The translations under genes were made by a program, and so were the position numbers. 64,000 bases of DNA, taken from assembly GCF_029265375.1 (NCBI RefSeq), contig NZ_JAJUJJ010000006.1, positions 54,599 to 118,598 on the forward strand. The letters are read 5' to 3'. Below, in pieces: positions 52,719 to 62,649 of this stretch. The notes below the pieces were generated by a model. It did no database searches, had not been told where the DNA came from, and saw only the letters and a program-made list of their open reading frames with translations. Positions within the stretch are counted from its first letter, which is position 1; every line of letters starts with the position of its first letter. This DNA is from Nesterenkonia sp. GTDB taxonomy: Bacteria > Actinomycetota > Actinomycetes > Actinomycetales > Micrococcaceae.

Positions 52719-54114
52719 GCCGGGCCCACAGCGCCGCGTCGAAGGTGTCCGGGGCCAGGGCTGACATGTGCCGCACCGCGTCGTCGAGCTTGCTGCGCCA
52801 GATCCTGACCGCGTCCTCCCCGCGCTGCTCCAGCACCGCGCTCAGCAGCCGTCTGCCGTCGCCGACCAGCCGGTCCACCGCAGGGGAGTAGTCCAGCTGC
52901 AGCACTGAGATGAACATGCGCAGCCGCAGCGTCAGCGCGTGGAAGCTGCGCGCCGACTGCTGCAGACCGGACGCGTCCGCCAGCTCCTGCTGGAACCGCA
53001 GATCCGCCTCTCCCACATCCGCCCGGCTGCCCTGCCGCGCGGCTGCTTCCAACGCCCCCAGCGCCAGCCTGGCAGGCAGCAGCCGGTGCCGCGGCTGAGC
53101 CGCACAGCCGCGCAGGATCACCGTGCCGACCTGCAGCCGCGCCGCATAGAGGTCCACCACATCCGTTCCGGAGAGGCTGGGAACCCGGAACCCAGACCCG
53201 GAGGAGTCCAGCAGGCCGTCATCGGCGAGCTGACGCATAGCGGTGCGGACCGCGCCCGCCGGCAGCCGCAGCCGCCGGGCGAAATGAGCCGGCACAATCC
53301 GGTCACCGGCCCCGAACCCCTGGCTGATCATCTCCTTGCGCAGCGCCACCGCGATCTGCTCGGTGGCAGAGAGCGCGGTGCGCGGAAGCCAGCGGCTGGC
53401 CGCGGAGCGACCGGGGGCCGGATACTCCGCCACCGCCAGAGGATGTGAGTCAAAAACCTGCTCATAGCGTCCCGGCTGCGCACTGCTGCGGATGAAGTCC
53501 ACGCCGTGCAGTCCCTGTCCGGCACGCCGCGCCAGCAGGTCCAGCAGCTGCCCGGGGATCGCCTCAGCACTGAACGTGCAGTCCCGGAGCAGCTCTGCCG
53601 CTGCGGCCAAGAAGTCCTCCCACTGACCAGCGGCCGGATCCCAGACCACCTGCGCGGCCCCCGGGGTCGGCGGTCTCAGCGGCTCCGGGGAAGCATCCTG
53701 GGCCTCAGCCCGCCAGGCCGCGGCACCGGATACCCACAGAGCAGCCATCACCGCGGCTGCCCGGCGCTGCACAGCATGCCGGGGCCCTGCCGCGTGCGGG
53801 GACTCCCCGGTCATCGCGCCGCTCATCGGCTCCGGAGCCGCAGCCAGCACGATCCGCGGATACTCCACCCGCAGCCGCACCAGCTGCCTCCGGACCGTGC
53901 TGCCGCCACCGACGGGGGGCTGCGGAGCTCCTCCGCCCCGGATACGCCGGACCGCCCGGGAGACCAGGGTCTGACTCAGCCCCGTCAGCTGTGCGATCCG
54001 GCGGGTCGAGAAGTCCCCGGTGCTCACCCGGGCTCCGGCGGTGGCCAGCACGCTGGCCACAATGTCATCGGCGGTCTCCTGCATACGCGGGCGACCGCGG
54101 GGAGTCTGGGACAT
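52708..54114 (-). CDS. Two-HTH transcriptional regulator: N-terminal HTH plus GntR/FCD
   Basis: 468 residues from ATG 54114. An N-terminal helix-turn-helix (about 33-57, DFSTRRIAQLTGLSQTLVSRAVRRI) is followed by some 200 residues without a recognised fold. A GntR winged helix follows (LSATEQIAVALRKEMISQGFGAGDRIVPAHFARRLRLPAGAVRTAMRQLADDGLL). The C-terminal all-helical part fits an FCD domain, but the usual metal-binding His are missing: DLRFQQELADASG has Q for H, and SKLDDA has K for H. It is divergent from putA, 170 bp apart, and may regulate proline catabolism. CATACT (minus strand) 6 nt upstream suggests a leaderless start. Confidence 0.75.
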   Translation of the reverse strand: MSQTPRGRPRMQETADDIVASVLATAGARVSTGDFSTRRIAQLTGLSQTLVSRAVRRIRGGGAPQPPVGGGSTVRRQLVRLRVEYPRIVLAAAPEPMSGAMTGESPHAAGPRHAVQRRAAAVMAALWVSGAAAWRAEAQDASPEPLRPPTPGAAQVVWDPAAGQWEDFLAAAAELLRDCTFSAEAIPGQLLDLLARRAGQGLHGVDFIRSSAQPGRYEQVFDSHPLAVAEYPAPGRSAASRWLPRTALSATEQIAVALRKEMISQGFGAGDRIVPAHFARRLRLPAGAVRTAMRQLADDGLLDSSGSGFRVPSLSGTDVVDLYAARLQVGTVILRGCAAQPRHRLLPARLALGALEAAARQGSRADVGEADLRFQQELADASGLQQSARSFHALTLRLRMFISVLQLDYSPAVDRLVGDGRRLLSAVLEQRGEDAVRIWRSKLDDAVRHMSALAPDTFDAALWARLTR

Positions 54115-54120
54115 CCCCCC

Positions 54121-54126
54121 AGTATG
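54121..54126 (-). promoter_or_regulatory. -10-like box of a leaderless promoter (regulator gene)
   Basis: CATACT on the minus strand, 6 nt upstream of ATG 54114. Confidence 0.4.
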
Positions 54127-54284
54127 GCATTTTGACTCAACCGCGTCGGTCAGAGACCTTGACGGGCTTCTCCCCGACGTGCCGAAGGTCACACACTGGT
54201 GGCAGATCGTGGGCAGGCCCGCCCGGCACTGAGGAGCCGCCGCGCAGCCGCCGCACCGCAGACCACCGCTGAAGGAGCAGGACG

Positions 54285-57200
54285 ATGACTGAGAGCACCA
54301 CCGCTGCACCGACCGGCCGTACCACCGGCGAGGCAGACCTGGACCGTCTCGCCGACGCCGCCGTGGAGCAGGTCTCGGCATGGCTGCAGCAGACCGAGCA
54401 GGCCCCCGCGCGCCGTCGCGGCTCTGCCGGCAAGGCCGCCGAACGGCTCTCCGCAGTGCTGTCCCACCCCACCGGACTGGACTTCACCGTGGGATTCGTC
54501 GACCGCGTGATCCGCACCGAAGACACCAAAGCCGCCGCCGCGGCCCTGCACGAGCTGGGAGATCTGGCCCCGGACACTCTGGCGGCACTGGATCTGGCTC
54601 AGATCCAGGCTGGCTCCGCGCTGGGCCGGATGCTGCCCGACGTCGTGGTCCCCGCCGCCCGCCGGCGCATGCGCCAGATGGTCGGCCATATGGTGGTCGA
54701 TGCCCGCGACAAGCAGTTCGGCAAAGCGGTCCAGACCATCCGCAAGCAGGGGAATCGGCTGAACATCAACCTGCTGGGCGAGGCCGTCCTGGGCGAAGAT
54801 GAGGCCGACAAGCACCTTGAGGACACTCTGCGCCTGCTGCGTCGCGACGACGTCGACTACGTCTCCATCAAGGGCAGCTCGATCGCCAGCCAGATCTCCA
54901 TGTGGGGCTTCGAGGAGACGGTCGACTATGTGGTGCAGCGGCTGGTGCCCCTCTACACCGAGGCCGCAGCGGCCCCGGCCGGAACCAAGCTCATCAACCT
55001 GGACATGGAGGAGTACCGCGACCTGCGGCTGACCATCGCCGTGTTCAAACGGCTGCTGTCGATGCCGGAGATGAAGAACTACGAGGCCGGCATCGTGGTT
55101 CAGGCCTATCTTCCGGATGCGCTGGCAGCGGTCCAGGAGCTCACCGAATTCGCCAACGCCCGCGTCGACGCCGGCGGAGCCGGAATCAAGATCCGGCTGG
55201 TCAAGGGCGCCAACCTCGCCATGGAGCAGGTCCACGCGGAGATCCACGGCTGGCCGGTAGTCACCTGCGAGTCCAAGCAGGCCACCGATGCCAACTACAA
55301 GCGAGTGCTGCACTGGCTGCTCACCGAAGAGCGGATGCGCGGGGTGCGGCTCGGGGTGGCCGGCCACAATCTGTTCGACATCGCCTTCGCCCACCTGCTG
55401 GGCATCGAACGCGGCGTGCACAACACCGAGCACACCGAACGCTTGGAGTTCGAGATGCTCCAGGGCATGGCCGTCGAGCAGGCCGAGGCCGTCCGGGGCG
55501 ATGTCGGCCAGCTGCTGCTCTACGTGCCGGCGGTGCGTCCCGAAGAGTTCGACGTGGCCATCTCCTATCTGGTGCGCCGGCTGGAGGAGAACGCCCACCG
55601 GGAGAACTTCATGTCCGGAATCTTCGACCTCACCGACGGCGGGGAGACCTTCCGGCTCGAAGAGGCACGCTTCCGCGCCTCTGTGGAGACCCTCCAGCAA
55701 ATCTTGGCCGAACACGGCGAGACCCCGCCGGGCCCCAACCACCGGCAGGACCGGCTCGCCGAAGAGGATGCCGACGCCGATGCCGACCCCGACGACGACT
55801 ACGCGGCAGATCAGCTGCCTGAGTTCCGCAACGAGCCGGACACCAATCCGGCGCTGGAGCCCAATCAGCGCTGGGCCGAGCAGGTCATCGAACGGGCCAC
55901 CGAGGACTGGCTGGAGGGCCAGCCGGTGCCTGAGACTGTCACCGTAGAGCAGCTGGATCCGCTGATCGCCCAGGCCCGCGACGCCGCAGAAGAATGGGCC
56001 GCCCGCCCGGCAGCTGAGCGCGCCGCGATCCTCTACCGCGCGGCCGACCTGCTCGCCGCCCGGCGCGGTCACCTCATCTCGCTGGCGGCGGCCGAGGCGG
56101 GAAAATCCATCCAGCAGAGCGACCCTGAGGTTTCTGAGGCGATTGACTTCGCCCGCTACTACGCTCACAGCGCCCTGCGCCTGGAGGAGGTGGGCCACGC
56201 CCGGTTCACCCCCGACCGGCTGGTGCTGATCACCCCGCCGTGGAACTTCCCGCTGGCGATCCCGGCCGGAGGCACCTTCGCCGCCCTGGCCGCCGGAGCC
56301 TCCGTCATCCACAAACCCTCCCAGCCCACCCCGCACTGCTCTATGGGCATTCTGCAGGCCCTGTGGGATGCCGGAGTGCCGCGTGAGGTGCTGCACGGCG
56401 TCTACCCCTTCGAGGGGGAGGCAGGAAAGAAGCTCGTCGCCCATCCCGGCATCGACCGAGTCATCCTCACCGGGGCCTCCGAGACCGCCGCGCTGTTCCG
56501 CTCCTGGAAGCCGGAGCTGACCATCAACGCTGAGACCTCCGGTAAGAACGCGCTGGTGGTGACCCCCTCCGCCGACCGGGACCTGGCCGTGGCAGACCTG
56601 GTGCAGTCCGCCTTCGGGCACGCTGGCCAGAAGTGCTCAGCCGCCTCCTTGGGAATCCTGGTGGGCAGCGTCTACGAATCCGAGCGCTTCCGCCGCCAGC
56701 TGGTGGATGCTGCGAAGTCGCTGGTGGTGGACTGGCCGCAGAACCTCTCAGCCACCGTGGGGCCGCTGACCGAACCGCCCAGTGAGAAGCTGCGCCGGGC
56801 CCTGACCACCCTGGAGCCCGGCGAGTCCTGGCTGCTGGAGCCCCGGCAGCTCGACGACACCGGACGCCTGTGGAGCCCCGGCATCAAGACCGGGGTCGCC
56901 CCGGGAAGCTTCTTCCACCTCACCGAAGTTTTCGGCCCGGTGCTGGGACTGATGCAGGCAAAGAACCTTCAGGAGGCCATCGAGCTGCAGAACCAGGTGG
57001 ACTACGGCCTCACCGGAGGCATCCACTCTCTGCAGGCCGCTGAAGTGGAGCAGTGGCTTGAGCAGGTAGAGGTCGGCAACGCCTACGTCAACCGGGGCAT
57101 CACCGGTGCGATCGTTCAGCGGCAGTCCTTCGGCGGATGGAAGAAGTCCTCTGTGGGCCTCGGGTCCAAGGCCGGCGGACCCAACTACGTGATGCTCTTC

Positions 57201-57893
57201 GGCACCTGGGAGGACCAGCTGGACATCGCTCAGGCCGCTCAGAGCGCCCCGCCGGAGGAGGGAAGCACGGCTCGCCGGATCATGGACACCGCCCTGGAGA
57301 AAGGGTGGATCTCCCAGCAGGACTACGCCTGGCTGAAGACCGCCTCCCGGTCTGATGACACCTGGTGGGACGCCGAGTTCGGACGCCCAGCCGACCACAC
57401 AAGGCTGAAGGCCGAGGCCAACATCTTCCGCTATCTCCCCCAGCACGTGCTGCTTCGGGTCAGCGCCGATGCGCGGGCCCGCGATGTGATCCGGGCCGTG
57501 CTGGCGGCTCAGCGGGCAGGCACCACCTTCGACCTCTCGCTTGACCCGGACGCGGAGAAAACCACAGCCAAGGCGGCCAAGCTCGCCGGCCAGCTGGCCG
57601 AACGCACCGGACGCCACAGCGAGGAGACCTTCGCGGAGAAGCTCTCTGCAGGGGAGTTCACCCACCGTGGCAGCGCCCGGATCCGGGTGCTGGGCACCGC
57701 CTCTTCCCAGCTGTTCGCTGCAGCGGCTCCGCATCCGGAGATCGCGCTGCTGGACGACCCGGTCACCGCCTCCGGACGCGTGGAGCTGCGCTACTGGGTC
57801 AAGGAGCAGGCAGTGTCTATGACGCTGCACCGCTTCGGCAACCCCAGCCCCGCCTTCCACCAGCTGGCCCAGCGGCTGCGCACCCAGAGCTGA
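54285..57893 (+). CDS. putA: Bifunctional proline dehydrogenase / P5C dehydrogenase
   Basis: 1202 residues. The N-terminal PRODH barrel (about 90-470) contains INLLGEAVLGEDEADKHLEDTL, YVSIKGSSIASQ, INLDMEEYRDLRLT, KIRLVKGANLAMEQVHAE and GVAGHNLFDIAFAH. The aldehyde dehydrogenase part (about 540-1000) has TPPWNFPLAIPAGGTFAAL, with catalytic E750 and C784 (GQKCSA), and GLTGGIHS. A further 190-residue C-terminal domain follows. It oxidises proline to glutamate using FAD and NAD. No N-terminal ribbon-helix-helix domain is present, so it is not self-regulating like E. coli PutA. AAGGAG precedes the ATG. Confidence 0.95.
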   Translation: MTESTTAAPTGRTTGEADLDRLADAAVEQVSAWLQQTEQAPARRRGSAGKAAERLSAVLSHPTGLDFTVGFVDRVIRTEDTKAAAAALHELGDLAPDTLAALDLAQIQAGSALGRMLPDVVVPAARRRMRQMVGHMVVDARDKQFGKAVQTIRKQGNRLNINLLGEAVLGEDEADKHLEDTLRLLRRDDVDYVSIKGSSIASQISMWGFEETVDYVVQRLVPLYTEAAAAPAGTKLINLDMEEYRDLRLTIAVFKRLLSMPEMKNYEAGIVVQAYLPDALAAVQELTEFANARVDAGGAGIKIRLVKGANLAMEQVHAEIHGWPVVTCESKQATDANYKRVLHWLLTEERMRGVRLGVAGHNLFDIAFAHLLGIERGVHNTEHTERLEFEMLQGMAVEQAEAVRGDVGQLLLYVPAVRPEEFDVAISYLVRRLEENAHRENFMSGIFDLTDGGETFRLEEARFRASVETLQQILAEHGETPPGPNHRQDRLAEEDADADADPDDDYAADQLPEFRNEPDTNPALEPNQRWAEQVIERATEDWLEGQPVPETVTVEQLDPLIAQARDAAEEWAARPAAERAAILYRAADLLAARRGHLISLAAAEAGKSIQQSDPEVSEAIDFARYYAHSALRLEEVGHARFTPDRLVLITPPWNFPLAIPAGGTFAALAAGASVIHKPSQPTPHCSMGILQALWDAGVPREVLHGVYPFEGEAGKKLVAHPGIDRVILTGASETAALFRSWKPELTINAETSGKNALVVTPSADRDLAVADLVQSAFGHAGQKCSAASLGILVGSVYESERFRRQLVDAAKSLVVDWPQNLSATVGPLTEPPSEKLRRALTTLEPGESWLLEPRQLDDTGRLWSPGIKTGVAPGSFFHLTEVFGPVLGLMQAKNLQEAIELQNQVDYGLTGGIHSLQAAEVEQWLEQVEVGNAYVNRGITGAIVQRQSFGGWKKSSVGLGSKAGGPNYVMLFGTWEDQLDIAQAAQSAPPEEGSTARRIMDTALEKGWISQQDYAWLKTASRSDDTWWDAEFGRPADHTRLKAEANIFRYLPQHVLLRVSADARARDVIRAVLAAQRAGTTFDLSLDPDAEKTTAKAAKLAGQLAERTGRHSEETFAEKLSAGEFTHRGSARIRVLGTASSQLFAAAAPHPEIALLDDPVTASGRVELRYWVKEQAVSMTLHRFGNPSPAFHQLAQRLRTQS

Positions 57894-57916
57894 CTGCAAC
57901 CCCCGGCCTGCCGTGC

Positions 57917-57922
57917 CATAGT
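57917..57922 (+). promoter_or_regulatory. -10-like box of a leaderless promoter (PaiB-like gene)
   Basis: CATAGT, 7 nt before ATG 57930. Confidence 0.4.
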
Positions 57923-57929
57923 GGGATCC

Positions 57930-58583
57930 ATGCGCGACAATCCCAGCTTCGCGGTCGACGACGCCGAGGCGGTCAAGCAGCTCATCCGGGACAATTCCTG
58001 GGCCACCTTCATCAGCCACGTGCCTGAGCACGGCTTGGTGGCCAGCCACTACCCGGTGCTGCTGGAGGAGGACGCCGAGGCCATCGTGCTGCTCTCTCAC
58101 GTGGGCCGTCCCGACGAGGAGAAGCACCAGCTCGGCCAGCATCCGATGCTGGTGGTCATCCAGGGACCTCATGGCTATATCTCGCCGGGGTGGTACCAGG
58201 AGCAGCCCAGCGTGCCGACGTGGAACTTCGCCGTCGCGCACCTGCACGGCAGGCCGGAGATCCTGGGGGACCAGCAGAACCTTGAGGTGCTCGACGCCCT
58301 GGTGGAGCACTTCGAGCAGCATCTGGACAACCCTCAGCTGCTGCATGCCACAGAGGCCAGCGCTGAGCTGGCGGCCCGGCTGGCCGCCGGCACTGTCGGC
58401 TTCCGCATGCGCGTGAACCGGTTCGAGGCCAAGGAGAAGATGAGCCAGAACAAGCCGGCAGCAACTATTGAACGCATCATCGCCGAGCTGCGCGGCTCCG
58501 GGCCCTACGCCCACCCCGGGCTGGCCGACCGTATGGAGAGTATCAACGCCGAGGCCCTGAACCTCGGGCAGAAAGGAGTCTGA
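57930..58583 (+). CDS. FMN-binding, PaiB-like protein
   Basis: 217 residues of the PaiB family: FAVDDAEAVKQLIRDNSWATFISHVPEHGLVASHYPVLLEE at the N-terminus, LSHVGRPDEEKHQLG, HGYISPGWYQEQPSVPTWNFAVAHLHGRPEIL in the core, and FRMRVNRFEAKEKMSQNK near the C-terminus. PaiB from Bacillus acts in sporulation and protease repression and related proteins bind flavin; no DNA-binding domain is visible here. The amidohydrolase gene follows after three bases, so they form an operon. Confidence 0.85.
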   Translation: MRDNPSFAVDDAEAVKQLIRDNSWATFISHVPEHGLVASHYPVLLEEDAEAIVLLSHVGRPDEEKHQLGQHPMLVVIQGPHGYISPGWYQEQPSVPTWNFAVAHLHGRPEILGDQQNLEVLDALVEHFEQHLDNPQLLHATEASAELAARLAAGTVGFRMRVNRFEAKEKMSQNKPAATIERIIAELRGSGPYAHPGLADRMESINAEALNLGQKGV

Positions 58584-58586
58584 GCG

Positions 58587-60080
58587 GTGACCCAGCCCAG
58601 TCGCGGCGAGGCCGAGATCCTCATCTCTGAGGCGCTCCCCCCCGGTTCAGCAGACCCGGTGGACGTCCGGATCGCCGAGGGGTCCATAGCGCAGATCCAG
58701 CCCGCTGGCAGCATCCGGGCCTCCGCGGCAGCGGAGGTGGTCCACGCCGACGGCCGCACCCTGCTGCCGGGGCTGTGGGACCACCACGTCCACTTCACCC
58801 AGTGGGTCATGCAGCAGCAGCGGCTGGACCTCACTGGGGCGACCACTGCCGAGCAGGCACTCGAGCTGGTCGCCGAGGCGGCCGCGGGCACCCCGGAAGG
58901 GCGGCAGCTGATCGGATTCGGGTTCCGCGATGGGCTGTGGCCGCAGCCGCCCAGCCTTCAGGCTCTCGACGCCGCCGCCGGCACAGTGCCGGCGGTGCTG
59001 GTCAGCGCAGATCTGCACTGCGTCTGGGTCAGCAGCGCCGCACAGCAGCAGTTCGGCGTCGTCAGCGACTCCACCGGACTGCTGCGTGAGACCGAGGCAT
59101 TCGCTGTGCTGGAAAAGCTCGACTCCGCCTCGGATCTCACCCCCGCCGACTACCGCCGCGCCGCTGAAGCGGCTGCCGCCCGCGGGGTGGTGGGCATCAT
59201 CGAGTTCGAAAACGATGAGAACACCCGGCTGTGGCCCGAGCGCGTGGCAGCCGGGGTGGACCAGCTGCGGGTGGAGGTCTCTGCCTGGCCGGACAAGCTC
59301 GACGCCGTCATCGCCGCCGGCCTGTCCACCGGAGACGTGCTGGATGAGGGCGGGCTGATCACCATGGGGCCGCTGAAGGTCATTGTGGACGGCTCGCTGA
59401 ACACCCGCACCGCCTGGTGCTGGGACCCCTATCCGGGCCTGCCGGAGGGCCACCACCACCGCTGCGGAATGGAAGCAGTTCCCATCGAGCAGCTCGCCGG
59501 GCTGATGACCGCCGCCCGCGATGCCGGGATCGGTGCGGCCATCCACGCCATCGGCGACCGCGCCAACACCGAAGTGCTCAACACCTTCGAGGCGCTGGGC
59601 ATGACCGGCGCCGTCGAGCACGCCCAGCTGCTGCGCACCGAGGACGTCGCCCGCTTCGCCCGGCTGGGTCTGATCGCCAGCGTGCAGCCCGAACACGCCA
59701 TGGATGACCGCGACGTCGCCGACCTCTATTGGTCCGGCCGCACCGACCGAGCCTTCATGCTGCGCTCCCTGCTGGACGCCGGCGCACAGCTGCGCATGGG
59801 CTCGGACGCTCCCGTCTCGCCGCTGGATCCCTGGATCCAGATCGCCGCAGCGGTCACCCGCAGCCGCGACGGCCGCAGCCCCTGGCACCCCGAGCAGCGC
59901 ATCACCGTGGATGAAGCTCTGGCCGCCAGCACGCGCAGCCCGCTGCGGCTGAGCCCCGGCCACCGTGCCGACCTGGTGCTCACTGAGGCGGACCCGCTGC
60001 GGACCGATCCGGAGCAGCTGCGCGGCATGCAGGTGGCCGCCACCATGGTCGGCGGCCGGTTCACCCACCGCCGCCTCTGA
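58587..60080 (+). CDS. YtcJ-like metal-dependent amidohydrolase
   Basis: 497 residues of the YtcJ-type amidohydrolase family. The metal site His residues start with LLPGLWDHHVHFTQW near residue 68, later EHAQLLRTEDV, and the Asp in MGSDAPVSPLDPW. IHAIGDRANTEVLNTFEA carries another ligand. YtcJ-like enzymes hydrolyse formamide or other amide substrates; target unknown. GTG start with AAGGAG upstream, in an operon with the PaiB-like gene. Confidence 0.87.
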   Translation: MTQPSRGEAEILISEALPPGSADPVDVRIAEGSIAQIQPAGSIRASAAAEVVHADGRTLLPGLWDHHVHFTQWVMQQQRLDLTGATTAEQALELVAEAAAGTPEGRQLIGFGFRDGLWPQPPSLQALDAAAGTVPAVLVSADLHCVWVSSAAQQQFGVVSDSTGLLRETEAFAVLEKLDSASDLTPADYRRAAEAAAARGVVGIIEFENDENTRLWPERVAAGVDQLRVEVSAWPDKLDAVIAAGLSTGDVLDEGGLITMGPLKVIVDGSLNTRTAWCWDPYPGLPEGHHHRCGMEAVPIEQLAGLMTAARDAGIGAAIHAIGDRANTEVLNTFEALGMTGAVEHAQLLRTEDVARFARLGLIASVQPEHAMDDRDVADLYWSGRTDRAFMLRSLLDAGAQLRMGSDAPVSPLDPWIQIAAAVTRSRDGRSPWHPEQRITVDEALAASTRSPLRLSPGHRADLVLTEADPLRTDPEQLRGMQVAATMVGGRFTHRRL

Positions 60081-60099
60081 GCCTCCCGGGACGATTTCG

Positions 60100-60118
60100 T
60101 CATGATAATGTGACCTAA
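60100..60118 (+). promoter_or_regulatory. Weak DtxR/IdeR-like site and -10 box before the SIP gene
   Basis: TCATGATAATGTGACCTAA matches 12 of 19 positions of the DtxR/IdeR consensus, with a good right arm. TAATGT (60106-60111) is 6 nt before ATG 60118, so the start is probably leaderless. The iron-box call is weak. Confidence 0.3.
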
Positions 60119-61182
60119 TGCGTAATACCCCGGCGAAGCGGCGCAGGCCGGCAGCAGCTGAGCCGGAACAGTCTCCGTATCCGGCCGTCCGGGCCTTCCG
60201 CACTCAGGTCGCACGGACCCAGCGGCTCACACCGCACTTCCTGCGGGTCACCCTGACCGGCGATCAGCTGCGGAACTTCGGGCCCTCGCCTGCCGCCCAC
60301 ACTGTCCCCGGGGCCCGCACCGGGGGCGCGCCCGCCTGGGATCAGCGCATCAAACTCTTTCTGCCGCGCGCCGACGGCAGCCTGCCGGAGATCGGTCTGC
60401 TGGATGAGCCCGCCCCGCCAGTCAGCCAGTGGTACACCGCGTGGCGGATGCTCGACGAGCAGGAGCGCAATCCCATCCGCACCTACACCGTGCGCCAGAT
60501 CCGCCCAGAGGTCCCAGAGGTGGACATCGACTTCGTGCTCCACGCCGAGCAGGGCCCGCAGCAGCCCGGTCCGGCGGAGGCCTGGGCCGCTGCAGCAGAA
60601 CCGGGGCGGGAACTGATCATCATCGGACCCGACAGGCGCTCGGCGGTGCCCGACGGCGGCATTGACTTTACCCCCGGCACCGCGCGGGATCTGCTGCTGG
60701 CCGGTGATGAGACGGCCGTCCCCGCCATCTGTGCGGTGTTGGAAGCCCTCCCGGAGCAGTACACCGGTCATGCCTATCTGGAGGTCCCCGCGGCCGAGGA
60801 CATCCTCGCAGTGCGTACACACTCCGGTGTGGAGGTCCAATGGCTGCCGCGGGCAGGAGCGGAGCACGGCGCGCTGCTCAGCGACCGGGTGCGCCGCTGG
60901 GGCGCCCGGAGAGCCGAAATCTTCGCCGCCCGCCGCGCCCAGTGGACCCCGGGTGCACCGGTGGGCGCCCCGGCGACAGGCGTGCAGGACCTGCCGGAGG
61001 TCGATGAGCAGGCGGTGCTCTGGGAGACCTCCGAACCCGAAGGCTTCGTCGAATACGCGTGGCTGGCCGGGGAGGCCGGCGTCATCACCGCCCTGCGCCG
61101 CCACCTGGTCAAGGAGGTCGGGCTGAGCCGCCACCAGGTCTCCTTCATGGGGTACTGGCGCCGCGGCCGCCCCGGAGCCTGA
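60118..61182 (+). CDS. Siderophore-interacting protein (flavin-dependent ferric-siderophore reductase)
   Basis: 354 residues of the SIP/ViuB family. The FAD-binding segment [21 protein letters not shown] contains the conserved R-x-Y/T-S/T-x-R pattern (IRTYTVR), and [22 protein letters not shown] starts the NAD(P)H-binding part, with [29 protein letters not shown] near the C-terminus and GYWRRG at the end. It releases iron from imported siderophores by reduction. It sits far from the importer genes at 1-4 kb but would work with them. A Pro/Ala-rich insertion separates the first strands. Confidence 0.9.
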   Translation: MRNTPAKRRRPAAAEPEQSPYPAVRAFRTQVARTQRLTPHFLRVTLTGDQLRNFGPSPAAHTVPGARTGGAPAWDQRIKLFLPRADGSLPEIGLLDEPAPPVSQWYTAWRMLDEQERNPIRTYTVRQIRPEVPEVDIDFVLHAEQGPQQPGPAEAWAAAAEPGRELIIIGPDRRSAVPDGGIDFTPGTARDLLLAGDETAVPAICAVLEALPEQYTGHAYLEVPAAEDILAVRTHSGVEVQWLPRAGAEHGALLSDRVRRWGARRAEIFAARRAQWTPGAPVGAPATGVQDLPEVDEQAVLWETSEPEGFVEYAWLAGEAGVITALRRHLVKEVGLSRHQVSFMGYWRRGRPGA

Positions 61183-61241
61183 CGCCTCAGACATCCAGGC
61201 CGCTCACAACCCAGAGTCGCGGGCATGGGAGAATAGGGGCG

Positions 61242-62549
61242 ATGTCTGACACTCCCCGCACCCGCCCGCAGGTCCGCCCCCAGGCAGAGGGGTGGAGCCA
61301 GGCCCTCGACTCCCAGGGCCGCCCCAAGCTGCAGTTCGCCCAGTCCAAGCGGGTCACCCAGCCCCCGAAGCACCTCGCTGACCTCACCTTGGCTGAACGC
61401 ATCGCCAAGGCTGAGGAGATGGGCATCCCAGGGTTCCGCGCCAAGCAGCTCTCCGTGCACTACTTCCAGCACTACACCTCCGACCCTGCGCAGATGACCG
61501 ACCTTCCCGCCGACACGCGCCAGCAGCTGGTCGATGAGTTCTTTCCTCCGCTGCTGACCGAAGTGCGGCGGCTGACCACCGACGACGGTGCCACCATCAA
61601 GTTCCTCTGGCGGCTCTTCGACGGCGCCCTGGTGGAGTCGGTGCTGATGCGGTACAAGAACCGCATCACCCTGTGCATCTCCAGCCAGTGCGGCTGCGGT
61701 ATGAACTGCCCGTTCTGCGCCACCGGGCAGAACGGGCTGACCCGCAATATGTCCACTGCGGAGATTGTGGACCAGATCGTCCAGGCCAACCGCGTGATCG
61801 CTGCGGGTGAGCTGGACGCCCCGACCGCGGCGGAGCAGGCCGCGGAGACCGAGCACGCAGGCCTGGGGGAGGAGACGGACTTCGCCGAGGGGCAGGACTC
61901 CCAGCCGGGCCAGAGCCCGGCGGCCCCGGGACCCGGGCGCAGCGGTCCGAAGCGAGTGAGCAATATCGTGTTCATGGGCATGGGGGAGCCGCTGGCCAAC
62001 TATAAGCGCGTGATGAACGCAGTGCGCCGCATGATCGATCCCGCCCCCGAGGGACTCGGCATGAGTGCCCGCGGCATCACCGTCTCCACCGTGGGACTGG
62101 TCCCGGCCATCAAGAAGCTGGCTGAGGAGAACCTCCCCATCACCTTTGCGCTGTCCCTGCACGCTCCCGACGATGATCTGCGCGACGAGCTCATCCCGGT
62201 CAATTCCCGCTGGAAGGCTGATGAAGCCATCGACGCCGCCCGCTACTACTACGAGACCACCGGCCGGCGGGTCTCCATCGAGTACGCGCTGATCAAAGAC
62301 ATGAACGACCACCCCTGGAGAGCCGACCTGCTGGCGGAGAAGCTCAATGCGCGCGGTCGCGGCTGGGTGCACGTCAACCCCATCCCGCTGAACCCGACCC
62401 CCAACTCAGTGTGGACCTCCTCCGAACCGGAGGTGATGCAGGAGTTCATCGATCGGCTCAACGCCGCCGGAGTTCCCACCACTCTGCGCGATACCCGCGG
62501 CAAGGAGATCGACGGCGCCTGCGGGCAGCTGGCCGCCGCCGAAGACTGA
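61242..62549 (+). CDS. rlmN: 23S rRNA (adenine2503-C2)/tRNA methyltransferase RlmN
   Basis: 435 residues. The radical-SAM motif is CGMNCPFC in [24 protein letters not shown], preceded by the second family signature [14 protein letters not shown] and followed by [21 protein letters not shown] and [12 protein letters not shown]. The methyl-accepting Cys is probably the one in DGACGQLAA near the end. Between the iron-sulfur motif and [10 protein letters not shown] there is an unusual acidic, Gln/Gly-rich insertion of about 40 residues. It methylates A2503 of 23S rRNA and A37 of some tRNAs. Confidence 0.92.
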   Translation: MSDTPRTRPQVRPQAEGWSQALDSQGRPKLQFAQSKRVTQPPKHLADLTLAERIAKAEEMGIPGFRAKQLSVHYFQHYTSDPAQMTDLPADTRQQLVDEFFPPLLTEVRRLTTDDGATIKFLWRLFDGALVESVLMRYKNRITLCISSQCGCGMNCPFCATGQNGLTRNMSTAEIVDQIVQANRVIAAGELDAPTAAEQAAETEHAGLGEETDFAEGQDSQPGQSPAAPGPGRSGPKRVSNIVFMGMGEPLANYKRVMNAVRRMIDPAPEGLGMSARGITVSTVGLVPAIKKLAEENLPITFALSLHAPDDDLRDELIPVNSRWKADEAIDAARYYYETTGRRVSIEYALIKDMNDHPWRADLLAEKLNARGRGWVHVNPIPLNPTPNSVWTSSEPEVMQEFIDRLNAAGVPTTLRDTRGKEIDGACGQLAAAED

Positions 62550-62649
62550 GACCCAACCGAGTCTCATCCGCAACACCCCCGTAATCGCACATCGGGGCTG
62601 TGTTCAGCTGCGCTTCCCACGGTGGAATCACCAGCCGAACCTCCACGGG

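Noticed and set aside
54189..56621. 810-codon open frame on the minus strand opposite putA
   Set aside because: It is the shadow of a long high-GC gene: no ribosome site or family motifs, composition of reversed third-position-GC codons, and putA on the other strand has intact catalytic motifs.
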